From Roseovarius sp. (GTDB lineage Bacteria; Pseudomonadota; Alphaproteobacteria; Rhodobacterales; Rhodobacteraceae): 6,539 bases of DNA. The notes under the pieces were generated by a model. It worked only from the letters and a program-made list of their open reading frames with translations, was not told the origin of the DNA and did no database searches. Positions 1 through 5,877 of the stretch are shown in pieces (within the stretch, counting starts at the first letter, position 1; every line of letters starts with the position of its first letter). The translations under genes and the position numbers were made by a program. The stretch is from NCBI GenBank assembly GCA_023260815.1, contig JALQUE010000069.1, positions 1 through 6,539 on the forward strand, written 5' to 3'.

Positions 1-1778
1 TGCCCACTATGTTGCGCAACAATTACAGCCCCGAGATCGCAACCGGCGTCATCGCGGCAAGCGGCACCTTGGGTCAGATCATTCCGCCCTCAATCGTGAT
101 CGTCCTGCTGGGCACGCTTGCAGGGGATCTCTATTCCTCCGCGCAAGAGACGCGCGCGCAAATCGCGGGCTGCACGGACGCCCTGACCTATCTGGGAGAG
201 CCGGCTGTCGTGTCGGTGGGCACGCTATTTCAGGCCGCCTTGTTGCCCGGTATTCTGTTGGCGCTGCTGTATGCGCTTTATGCGTTCGGATACGCGCTGT
301 TCAATCCAAGCCGCGCGCCCGCGGTCGAACTGGGCCGTGCAAATGCCGAGCCGTTGACCCGCAACGAGGCGTTCACATGGTTCGTGGGTGTTCCAGCGGC
401 GCTGATCGCGGGGATGATCCTGCTTGGTCAGATCAATATCATCGGCTCGCAAAGCTTGCAGGTCGACAGCTTCACGGACCGCGGTGCGTCGGCGTCGCTG
501 CGGACCAATGTCGGCGAAGAGTGCCAGGCCGCGATGATCGAGTTGCATGGCCAAGAAGCGTGGGACGAGGCGGTCGCGGAACAAAAGGCCATCGATGAGG
601 CGGGCGGTCTTGAAGAAAGCACGCGCCTCAGCCCTGAACAGATCGCCGAACGTGTTGCCCAGAAAGAGGCCGATGCCGCACCGATCGGCACAGGCGTCGC
701 GACGATCCTTCTGCTGCTTTCGCTGATCCTTGTGGTGGCGCGTGGCGTGCGCCCCACAGCCACTCCGGCGCCGTTGTTGATCGGCGCGCTCGGGATCGTT
801 TTGGGGCTGATCGTGGACATCATCCTGATCGCGCCCTCCACCAGTGCCGGGGTGTCGCTCGTGCTGCTGGCGATTCCCTATGCGATGGCGCTGTATGGAT
901 GCGCTCATGCGGTGACGCGCCTTGCGCAGAACGATCTCATCCGCGTGGTCTTTCCGCCGCTGGTTCTGATCGTGGCGGTGCTTGGGTCGATCCTCGGGGG
1001 GATCACCAACCCGACGCCCGCCGCGGCCTTGGGGGCAGGGGGCGCGATCATGTTGGCGGCCTATCGCCGATTGAGAGATGAGGATCGGTCCGGCAAGGTC
1101 ATCATCTTCGCGACACTGGCCATTATCGTGGCGATCCTTTTGGGGATCAATTTCGATTTGCGTATCAATCAGGCAGATGTGCCTCTGGAAAGCTGGTTGG
1201 CGTTCTTTGGTGCCTATGCCGCGTATCTCTATGCGGTTTTCGGTCTGATCTATGCGTGCTGGGTGCTGTTTGCAGGCGGTGTGCTGACCCCGGTGGTGCG
1301 CGAGACCGCCAAGGTTACCTCGATGGTCTTTACCATTCTGATCGGCTCGCAATTGCTGAACCTTGTCGTGATCTCCTTCGGAGGAGAGCACTATATCCAG
1401 CAATTCCTGCGCAGCTTCGACAATGAATACAAAGTCTTCCTGATCGTGATGCTGGTGTTGTTCATCCTGGGGTTCGTGCTGGATTTCCTCGAGATCATCT
1501 ACATCGTCATCCCGATTGTCGGGCCGGTGATCTATGGCGGCACGTTCGATCCGAAATGGGTGACAATCATGATTGCGGTCAACCTTCAGACCAGTTTCCT
1601 GACGCCACCATTCGGTTTTGCGCTGTTCTATCTAAGAGGGGTTGCGCCGAAAGAGGTGACCACCGGGCATATCTATCGCGGGGTTGCCCCGTTCGTGCTG
1701 ATCCAGGTGGTGGGTTTGGGGATACTGTTCTTCTTCCCGGCGATCGTGACCATCGTTCCGGCCCTGATCGGCCATTGA
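1..1778 (+). CDS. TRAP transporter large permease (DctM family), 5'-truncated by the window edge
   Basis: The C-terminal part of the membrane channel subunit of a tripartite ATP-independent periplasmic transporter, which imports organic acids or similar solutes with a sodium or proton gradient and a periplasmic binding protein. The frame is open to the left edge (first full codon at 3), and the ATG at 9 sits inside the conserved run 'NYSPEIATGVIAASG', so the true start is upstream. Numbered from that ATG, 'GTLGQIIPPS' (19-28) and 'GGITNPTPAAALGAGG' (330-345) are typical DctM hairpin motifs. 'LTPPFGFALFYLRGV' (531-545) is the conserved C-terminal signature. A hydrophilic stretch at about 146-226 is absent from standard permeases of about 430 residues and marks the oversized subclass. 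About ten hydrophobic segments are seen in this part. The substrate cannot be read from the sequence. The small permease and binding protein are not in the window. Confidence 0.93.
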   Translation, partial: PTMLRNNYSPEIATGVIAASGTLGQIIPPSIVIVLLGTLAGDLYSSAQETRAQIAGCTDALTYLGEPAVVSVGTLFQAALLPGILLALLYALYAFGYALFNPSRAPAVELGRANAEPLTRNEAFTWFVGVPAALIAGMILLGQINIIGSQSLQVDSFTDRGASASLRTNVGEECQAAMIELHGQEAWDEAVAEQKAIDEAGGLEESTRLSPEQIAERVAQKEADAAPIGTGVATILLLLSLILVVARGVRPTATPAPLLIGALGIVLGLIVDIILIAPSTSAGVSLVLLAIPYAMALYGCAHAVTRLAQNDLIRVVFPPLVLIVAVLGSILGGITNPTPAAALGAGGAIMLAAYRRLRDEDRSGKVIIFATLAIIVAILLGINFDLRINQADVPLESWLAFFGAYAAYLYAVFGLIYACWVLFAGGVLTPVVRETAKVTSMVFTILIGSQLLNLVVISFGGEHYIQQFLRSFDNEYKVFLIVMLVLFILGFVLDFLEIIYIVIPIVGPVIYGGTFDPKWVTIMIAVNLQTSFLTPPFGFALFYLRGVAPKEVTTGHIYRGVAPFVLIQVVGLGILFFFPAIVTIVPALIGH

Positions 1779-1808
1779 CCTGATCCGGGACCATACCTTG
1801 AACATGTC

Positions 1809-1834
1809 AAAGGTCGCCTGTCCGGGCGGCCTTT
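1809..1834. terminator. Hairpin terminator between convergent genes
   Basis: AAAGGTCGCC (1809-1818) pairs with GGCGGCCTTT (1825-1834) across a 6-base loop, giving a 10-bp stem with one G·U pair. It lies 30 bases after the permease stop and 21 bases beyond the stop of the convergent VWA gene. The A/T ends of the stem give a short T-run on either strand, so it may serve both genes. The T-tract is short, so efficiency is uncertain. Confidence 0.7.
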
Positions 1835-1855
1835 GCATATCGGACGGTACGAGGT

Positions 1856-3040
1856 TCAGCGCACCAGATCGCGCATACCCCGATCAATGCCCTGCAAGGT
1901 CATCGGCACCATGCGCCCCTCGAAGATCTCGTTGATCATGCGGATCGAATGCGTGTGCCCCCAATAGTGTTCAGGCACCGGGTTGATCCAGACATGGCTT
2001 GGCCATTGGTTGCGCGCGCGTTCCAGCCAGACCTGACCGGACTCGGGGTTCCAATGCTCGTTTGCGCCGCCGGGATAGGCGATCTCGTAGGGGCTCATGC
2101 TGGCGTCCCCCACGAAGATGCATTTGTAGTCCGCGCCATAGGTATGCAGCACATCCCATGTCGGCGTCTGCGCATCCCAGCGGCGGCTATTGTCACGCCA
2201 GACCCCCTCATAGAGGCAGTTATGGAAATAGAAATATTCCATGTGCTTGAATTCGGCTCGCGCCGCGCTGAACAGCTCTTCGACCACTTTCACATGCGGG
2301 TCCATCGATCCGCCGACATCCAGGAAAAGCAGAACCTTGACGGCATTGCGCCGCTCGGGGCGGGTCTGGACGTCGAGATAGCCGTGCTCGGCGGTGGCGC
2401 GAATGGTGCCGTCAAGATCCAGCTCGTCGGCGGCACCGCTCCGTGCCCATTGCCGCAGCCGTTTGAGTGCGACCTTGATGTTGCGGGTTCCCAATTCGAC
2501 GGTGTCGTCGAGATTACGGAACTCGCGCTTGTCCCAGACCTTCACGGCGCGACGGTGGCGGGACTCGTCCTGACCGATCCGCACGCCTTCCGGGTTATAG
2601 CCATATGCGCCGAAAGGTGACGTTCCAGCGGTGCCGATCCATTTGTTCCCCCCCTGGTGGCGACCCTGCTGATCGCGCAGCCGCTCCTTGAGGGTTTCCA
2701 TCAACTTGTCGAAGCCGCCAAGCGCCTCGATCTCGGCTTTCTGCTCATCGCTGAGGTGCTTTTCGGCCAGCTTCTCCAGCCAATCGGCAGGCAGGTCCAC
2801 AGCGTTCAGCACATCTGCGGCCGAAAGCTCTTCCAGGCCTTGGAAACTGGCGGCGAAGGCGCGGTCGAAACGGTCGATCATCCGCTCGTCTTTCACCATC
2901 GACGTGCGCGCCAGATAGTAGAACCCCTCCAGATCATACGTGACCAGATTCGCCGTCATCGCTTCCAGAAAGGTCAGGTATTCGCGCAGGCTGACCGGAA
3001 TGCCGGCCTTGCGAAGGTTTTCGAAGAACGGCAGGAACAT
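1856..3040 (-). CDS. CoxE-like VWA domain protein, partner of a MoxR-type ATPase
   Basis: A 394-residue cytoplasmic protein of the VWA-containing CoxE-like family. Relatives (CoxE, ViaA, NorD) work with a MoxR AAA+ ATPase to activate or load cofactor into a client enzyme. The N-terminal half (about 1-200) is helical and charged, beginning 'MFLPFFENLRKAGIPVS', a typical family start. The C-terminal half is the VWA domain. The metal-site motif is 'DVGGS' (241-245), where the classic DxSxS has Gly for the first Ser. A second acidic loop 'GDASMS' (311-316) probably supplies the later metal ligand. No signal peptide or membrane helix is seen. The start is fixed by a strong ribosome site, AAGGGGG, 5 bases upstream. 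It is the last gene of a tight cluster, 10 bases after the small membrane protein. Its matching ATPase is two genes upstream. The client protein is unknown. Confidence 0.88.
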   Translation of the reverse strand: MFLPFFENLRKAGIPVSLREYLTFLEAMTANLVTYDLEGFYYLARTSMVKDERMIDRFDRAFAASFQGLEELSAADVLNAVDLPADWLEKLAEKHLSDEQKAEIEALGGFDKLMETLKERLRDQQGRHQGGNKWIGTAGTSPFGAYGYNPEGVRIGQDESRHRRAVKVWDKREFRNLDDTVELGTRNIKVALKRLRQWARSGAADELDLDGTIRATAEHGYLDVQTRPERRNAVKVLLFLDVGGSMDPHVKVVEELFSAARAEFKHMEYFYFHNCLYEGVWRDNSRRWDAQTPTWDVLHTYGADYKCIFVGDASMSPYEIAYPGGANEHWNPESGQVWLERARNQWPSHVWINPVPEHYWGHTHSIRMINEIFEGRMVPMTLQGIDRGMRDLVR

Positions 3041-3045
3041 GCGCG

Positions 3046-3052
3046 CCCCCTT
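3046..3052 (-). promoter_or_regulatory. Ribosome binding site of the VWA gene, overlapping the previous stop codon
   Basis: Read on the minus strand, AAGGGGG lies 5 bases before the ATG (3040-3038) and shares two bases with the TAA stop of the small membrane protein gene (3053-3051). This fixes the VWA start and suggests that translation of the two genes is coupled. Confidence 0.7.
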
Positions 3053-3218
3053 AGAGCGAGGCGCGGTGGATGATCAACGTGAGGAACAGACCGGCCAGCG
3101 TGAACACCAGCGCGTAGACAAAGGCGTATTGGAGGATGTCGGCCAATTTGCCCTTGCGGCGCTTGGCGATCATGGCTCCGATGGTGGCGCCCAGAATGGC
3201 TCCGACGATGATGATCAT
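3051..3218 (-). CDS. Small two-helix membrane protein (55 aa) with a glycine-zipper helix
   Basis: A 55-residue protein beginning 'MIIIVGAILGATIGAMIA' and ending 'LFLTLIIHRASL'. Residues 1-18 form one hydrophobic helix with glycines every fourth residue (G6, G10, G14), a helix-packing pattern. A basic turn 'KRRKGK' (19-24) follows, then a second hydrophobic segment at about 31-50. The basic turn predicts a hairpin in the inner membrane with the turn in the cytoplasm and both ends outside. The gene starts 9 bases after the lipoprotein stop and ends 10 bases before the VWA start, so it is almost certainly co-transcribed with both. Its own ribosome site is weak (only GAG, 3 bases before the ATG), which suggests coupling to the upstream gene. 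It contains no catalytic motif. I do not recognise a function; a membrane anchor or partner for its neighbours is inference. Confidence 0.75.
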   Translation of the reverse strand: MIIIVGAILGATIGAMIAKRRKGKLADILQYAFVYALVFTLAGLFLTLIIHRASL

Positions 3219-3227
3219 ATGCTCGTG

Positions 3228-4595
3228 CTACCCGTCTGATCCTCTGATCGGATTGAGCGTGGTGATTTCACGCAGCTTTGCGCGCACAGCCCAATCCGCC
3301 CCGAACCCGTATCGTGCCCAGCCCAGACTGTCCAGCCGAACGGCATGCGCTTCTGCGACGCGGCCGACCTGATCCAGCGCCTCGGCCTGAAGCATCATGA
3401 GTGTGGCCAGAAGAGCCGCATTTTCATGGCTTTCGGCGACGGCCAGATGTGGTTCAACCAGCGCAAGCGCATCCTGCCCGCGCCCCTCGCTGATTGCGTA
3501 GGCCGCCAATTGAGAGGCCGTATAGGCGCGGTGCAGGTCCGTCCCAGGGGTCTGGCGATAGATGCGATCGGCGATCCGAAATTGCTCGTGTGCAAAATCA
3601 GGGTCGGTCGATTGCGTCAGGCGGCCAAGGGCAAAATGGCTGAAGGCAAGCCGGTGATCGCGCCAGCCCACAGCCTGCGCGATACGCAACGCTTCAAGGG
3701 CGGCCTCTCGACGTTCAGGAGGGCGTGCGCCGGGGCCAAGCGCCGTCTGGATCGCACGCACCCATGCGCGCGGGGTAGATGTGGCGTTGCGTGGCGCAAT
3801 GGTATCGCCCTCGGGATTAAGACGGCTCAGGATGCCGGGCAGGCGCGCGGCAACCTCGGAACGGGTCATGCCCGATCGCAATTCCGGTGCATAATAGGCG
3901 CGCAGTATCAGCATGTCGAAGCTGCTCAGCACTGTATGAACATTGTCATCGTTGAAAACCGAGTCCGGCAGACGATAGAGATCGTTCAACGGGCCTATGG
4001 CCTGTGCGACCTCTTCGTGCAGGCAGTCGCGCACTTCCTGAGGGGAAGAGTCGTTGGGCAGAAAAACAGCCAATCTCTGACGCTCGGTCAACAGGCTCCA
4101 GTTCGTGGCGCGCGTATGACGCGCGCTGCTGTACTCGGACAGGCTTGAGATATTGGGAACCACGAAGCAGGCAGCCTGCGGCAGGTGACGCCGTATCTCG
4201 GAGCGGGAAACCGCTTCGATCGTGATATTTGCCTCGCCGCCGCGCACAGCCACGACGTTGATGCCGGCCTCGGTCCGAAGCCGTGTCACCAACCGGTTGA
4301 GATCCGGCATCAGGGTGGGTGGCGGTGCCCCGGTGACGCGAATTGTGATCGGACCGTTGAAGCGCGACAGATAGGGTAGGGCACGCCCCGATTCCAACTG
4401 GAAAGCCAATTCAAGAAAATCGCGTTCGATATCCCGATTTGATCGCGTCGGCGGTCTGGGCGGGGTTCCGGCGAACATCTTCATCGCCGGCATTGAACTG
4501 TCTTCATGAGTCGCGGCACGCGACGGCATCTCACTGACCGATCCGGGCACGCAGGCCCCAAGCGCCAGACAAAGTGGAATTATAATGCGGCGCAT
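3228..4595 (-). CDS. DUF2927 domain lipoprotein with a TPR-like C-terminal region
   Basis: A 455-residue envelope lipoprotein. The N-terminus 'MRRIIIPLCLALGAC' is a lipoprotein signal with lipobox LGAC, so the mature protein would begin at Cys15 with a lipid anchor. A Pro/Ser-rich linker runs to about 52. The DUF2927-like domain spans about 53-260 and includes 'CLHEEVAQAIGPLND' (191-205) and 'SVFNDDN' (212-218). Cys143 and Cys191 could form a disulfide. The region from about 270 to 440 consists of paired helices rich in Ala and Leu, resembling TPR repeats. The start at 4595 is chosen because it places the signal peptide at the N-terminus; a G-rich tract lies 2 bases upstream. An in-frame ATG at 4622 would add nine residues (MVKSGFGGV) before the signal. 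The gene lies between the ATPase and VWA genes and leads the tight three-gene run. The biochemical role of DUF2927 proteins is not known to me. Confidence 0.85.
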   Translation of the reverse strand: MRRIIIPLCLALGACVPGSVSEMPSRAATHEDSSMPAMKMFAGTPPRPPTRSNRDIERDFLELAFQLESGRALPYLSRFNGPITIRVTGAPPPTLMPDLNRLVTRLRTEAGINVVAVRGGEANITIEAVSRSEIRRHLPQAACFVVPNISSLSEYSSARHTRATNWSLLTERQRLAVFLPNDSSPQEVRDCLHEEVAQAIGPLNDLYRLPDSVFNDDNVHTVLSSFDMLILRAYYAPELRSGMTRSEVAARLPGILSRLNPEGDTIAPRNATSTPRAWVRAIQTALGPGARPPERREAALEALRIAQAVGWRDHRLAFSHFALGRLTQSTDPDFAHEQFRIADRIYRQTPGTDLHRAYTASQLAAYAISEGRGQDALALVEPHLAVAESHENAALLATLMMLQAEALDQVGRVAEAHAVRLDSLGWARYGFGADWAVRAKLREITTLNPIRGSDG

Positions 4596-4653
4596 GACCC
4601 CCCCGAAACCCGATTTTACCATCACTCGAAACGGGCCGACATCGTCCCGCACA

Positions 4654-4741
4654 CAGGTTCCAAGGCCATGTCTTTCAGGCTGACCGGACGCATAGCAGGC
4701 CGGATCATCACCGCGGCGATTGACGCGGGCAATGGAACCTG
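4654..4741. repeat. 9-base perfect inverted repeat in the putative lipoprotein mRNA leader
   Basis: CAGGTTCCA (4654-4662) and TGGAACCTG (4733-4741) are exact reverse complements separated by 70 bases. In RNA made from the minus strand they could close a long stem-loop 59 bases before the lipoprotein start. A 9-base match in a region of this size could also be chance. Confidence 0.35.
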
Positions 4742-4803
4742 ACCTGTTAAACGTACCTTGCTGTCCAAGATAAGGTAGGCTGGGGGCAAAATTGTGACCG
4801 GCG

Positions 4804-4855
4804 TGTTTTTCCAAATTCCTGTCACAGGACATTGTCTTTTTATATTGGAAAAACA
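4804..4855. repeat. 11-base perfect inverted repeat with 30-base spacer
   Basis: TGTTTTTCCAA (4804-4814) and TTGGAAAAACA (4845-4855) are exact reverse complements. The spacer contains the palindrome at 4816-4830 and, on the minus strand, a TATAAA box. No T-run follows the right-hand arm on either strand, so it does not look like an intrinsic terminator. An operator pair or structured leader is more likely. Confidence 0.6.
4816..4830. promoter_or_regulatory. Palindrome TTCCTG-TCA-CAGGAC, possible operator
   Basis: TTCCTG and CAGGA form arms around TCA, nested inside the 11-base inverted repeat. The same arms occur at 5839-5853 before dksA. If the TATAAA box at 4839-4844 is used, this palindrome sits right at the transcription start, a usual place for a repressor. 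The regulator is not identified. Confidence 0.35.
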
Positions 4856-4868
4856 GGGTCATGAGGAA
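4839..4868 (-). promoter_or_regulatory. Candidate sigma70-type promoter for the lipoprotein/VWA genes
   Basis: On the minus strand, TATAAA (4844-4839) is a good -10 box. A weak -35 (TTCCTC, 4868-4863) lies 18 bases upstream. Transcription would start near 4832 and give a leader of about 235 bases before the lipoprotein start. The poor -35 keeps confidence low; an activator could compensate. Confidence 0.27.
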
Positions 4869-4879
4869 GTCAGGCGATC

Positions 4880-5719
4880 TTAACGGGATCGTCGGGCCAT
4901 AAAGGCCAGTCGCTCGAAAAGATGCACATCCTGTTCGTTTTTCAAAAGTGCGCCATGTAATTTCGGCAGGGCATCGGCCCCGTCGCGCTTTAGGTCTTCG
5001 TGGCTCAGGTCTTCTGCCAGAAGCAGTTTCAACCAATCCAGCACCTCGGAGGTTGATGGCTTTTTTCGCAGGCCAGACTGGTCGCGGATCTCGTAGAACT
5101 GCGTCAATGCGGTTGTCAGAAGCTGGTCCTTGATGCCGGGATGGTGAACTTCGACGATCTGTTTCATCGTTTCCAAGTCGGGAAAGCGGATGTAGTGGAA
5201 AAAACAACGGCGCAGGAACGCATCGGGAAGTTCCTTTTCGTTGTTCGAGGTGATGATGACGATGGGCCGGTTTCGCGCGCGGATCGTCTCGCCGGTCTCG
5301 TAGACATAAAACTCCATCCGGTCGAGTTCTTGAAGCAGGTCGTTTGGAAACTCGATATCGGCCTTGTCGATCTCGTCGATCAGCAGCACGACCTTTTCAT
5401 CGGTTTCGAACGCGTCCCAAAGCTTGCCCTTGCGGATGTAGTTGCGCACATCGTGTACGCGCTCATCGCCAAGTTGGCTGTCGCGCAACCGCGAGACCGC
5501 GTCATACTCGTAAAGCCCCTGCTGCGCCTTGGTGGTGGACTTTATGTTCCACTCGATCATCCGAAGACCCAGAGCCTGTGCCACCTGTCGCGCAAGCTCT
5601 GTCTTGCCTGTGCCAGGCTCGCCCTTGACCAGCAAAGGACGTTCCAGCGTCACCGCGGCATTCACGGCCACGGTCAGATCGCCGGTCGCGACATAGGAGT
5701 CGGTCCCTTCGAATTTCAT
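4880..5719 (-). CDS. MoxR-type AAA+ ATPase
   Basis: A 279-residue cytoplasmic AAA+ ATPase of the MoxR family, the usual length. Family members use ATP hydrolysis, together with a VWA partner, as chaperones that activate or load metal cofactors into client enzymes. Walker A is 'GEPGTGKT' (33-40) and Walker B is 'LLIDEID' (112-118). The sensor-1 asparagine lies in 'TSNNEKELPDAFLRRC' (157-172), whose arginines 170-171 fit the arginine finger. 'LRKKPSTSEVLDW' (217-229) is the usual sensor-2 region, so it should be catalytically competent. The start at 5719 is preferred because AAAGGAG lies 10 bases upstream and the family begins 'MKFEGTDSYV'. An in-frame start at 5779 would add 20 unconserved residues. 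It heads the minus-strand cluster that ends with the CoxE-like VWA gene and is divergent from dksA. No client enzyme lies nearby. Confidence 0.93.
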   Translation of the reverse strand: MKFEGTDSYVATGDLTVAVNAAVTLERPLLVKGEPGTGKTELARQVAQALGLRMIEWNIKSTTKAQQGLYEYDAVSRLRDSQLGDERVHDVRNYIRKGKLWDAFETDEKVVLLIDEIDKADIEFPNDLLQELDRMEFYVYETGETIRARNRPIVIITSNNEKELPDAFLRRCFFHYIRFPDLETMKQIVEVHHPGIKDQLLTTALTQFYEIRDQSGLRKKPSTSEVLDWLKLLLAEDLSHEDLKRDGADALPKLHGALLKNEQDVHLFERLAFMARRSR

Positions 5720-5729
5720 AACGGTTTCG

Positions 5730-5736
5730 CTCCTTT
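5730..5736 (-). promoter_or_regulatory. Ribosome binding site deciding the ATPase start
   Basis: AAAGGAG on the minus strand lies 10 bases before the ATG at 5719. It supports the 279-residue form over the longer one starting at 5779. Confidence 0.6.
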
Positions 5737-5766
5737 GCGCAGGGATAGCCAATCCACGAGAATTGC

Positions 5767-5795
5767 ACACTAAGCCCATAGATAAAACACATCAA
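5767..5795 (-). promoter_or_regulatory. Candidate promoter of the ATPase gene
   Basis: On the minus strand, TTGATG (5795-5790) and TAGTGT (5772-5767) are separated by 17 bases. They match the sigma70 boxes at four and three of six positions. Transcription would start near 5760, about 40 bases before the ATG. This start would exclude the longer ORF form at 5779 from the mRNA. Confidence 0.33.
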
Positions 5796-5838
5796 TGCAG
5801 CGTGATTGCCTAGTGACATTCCCGGCCTCGGAGTGTAG

Positions 5839-5853
5839 TTCCTGCGCCAGGAA
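5839..5853. promoter_or_regulatory. Palindrome TTCCTG-CGC-CAGGAA upstream of dksA
   Basis: A perfect 6-base palindrome around CGC, ending 24 bases before the first dksA start codon. It shares TTCCTG-N3-CAGGA with the palindrome at 4816-4830. It could be an operator or a small hairpin in the dksA leader. No convincing dksA promoter boxes could be assigned: GTGACA (5813-5818) with TGTAGT (5834-5839) has only a 15-base spacer. Confidence 0.35.
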
Positions 5854-5877
5854 GCGCCGCGATCTGAGGAGACTATT

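Larger units (their letters stand above)
4596..4879. other. 284-base intergenic region with several inverted repeats
   Basis: No convincing gene lies in this stretch. It follows the ATPase stop and precedes the lipoprotein on the minus strand. Its ATPase-proximal part (about 4785-4860) is clearly richer in A/T than the flanking genes. It contains a perfect 11-base inverted repeat, a nested palindrome, a hairpin at 4754-4777 (TACCTT/AAGGTA) and a 9-base inverted repeat at 4654/4741. No standard GC hairpin with a T-run is seen after the ATPase, so readthrough into the lipoprotein gene is possible. A separate promoter for the lipoprotein is also plausible here. Confidence 0.6.

Noticed and set aside
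225..1403. Long minus-strand reading frame opposite the TRAP permease
   Set aside because: Its product is rich in Arg, His, Gln and Asp, typical of the antisense of a hydrophobic GC-rich gene; the plus-strand frame is a clear permease.
1949..2620. Plus-strand reading frame opposite the VWA gene
   Set aside because: It lies wholly within the VWA gene, and its product shows no family motif; the minus-strand frame has clear CoxE-like motifs and a ribosome site.
3345..4148. 267-codon plus-strand reading frame opposite the lipoprotein gene
   Set aside because: Composition is Arg/Gln/Gly-rich with no motif; the opposite strand encodes a coherent lipoprotein with signal peptide.
4622..4825. 67-codon minus-strand reading frame in the gap, ending at TGA overlapping the ATG at 4622
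   Set aside because: No ribosome site, no recognisable family features, and it runs through the inverted repeats. The TGATG overlap is most simply chance, though a leader peptide is not fully excluded.
4804..4855. Inverted repeat as the ATPase terminator
   Set aside because: The arms are A/T-rich, the loop is 30 bases long and no T-run follows on the minus strand, so it does not fit an intrinsic terminator.
4596..5207. In-frame upstream extension of the lipoprotein reading frame (204 extra residues)
   Set aside because: It overlaps the ATPase gene on the same strand, is Arg/Pro-rich without domain features, and would bury the lipoprotein signal peptide in mid-protein.
5141..5773. Plus-strand reading frame opposite the ATPase
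   Set aside because: Complement of a certain AAA+ ATPase gene with all its motifs; no independent support.
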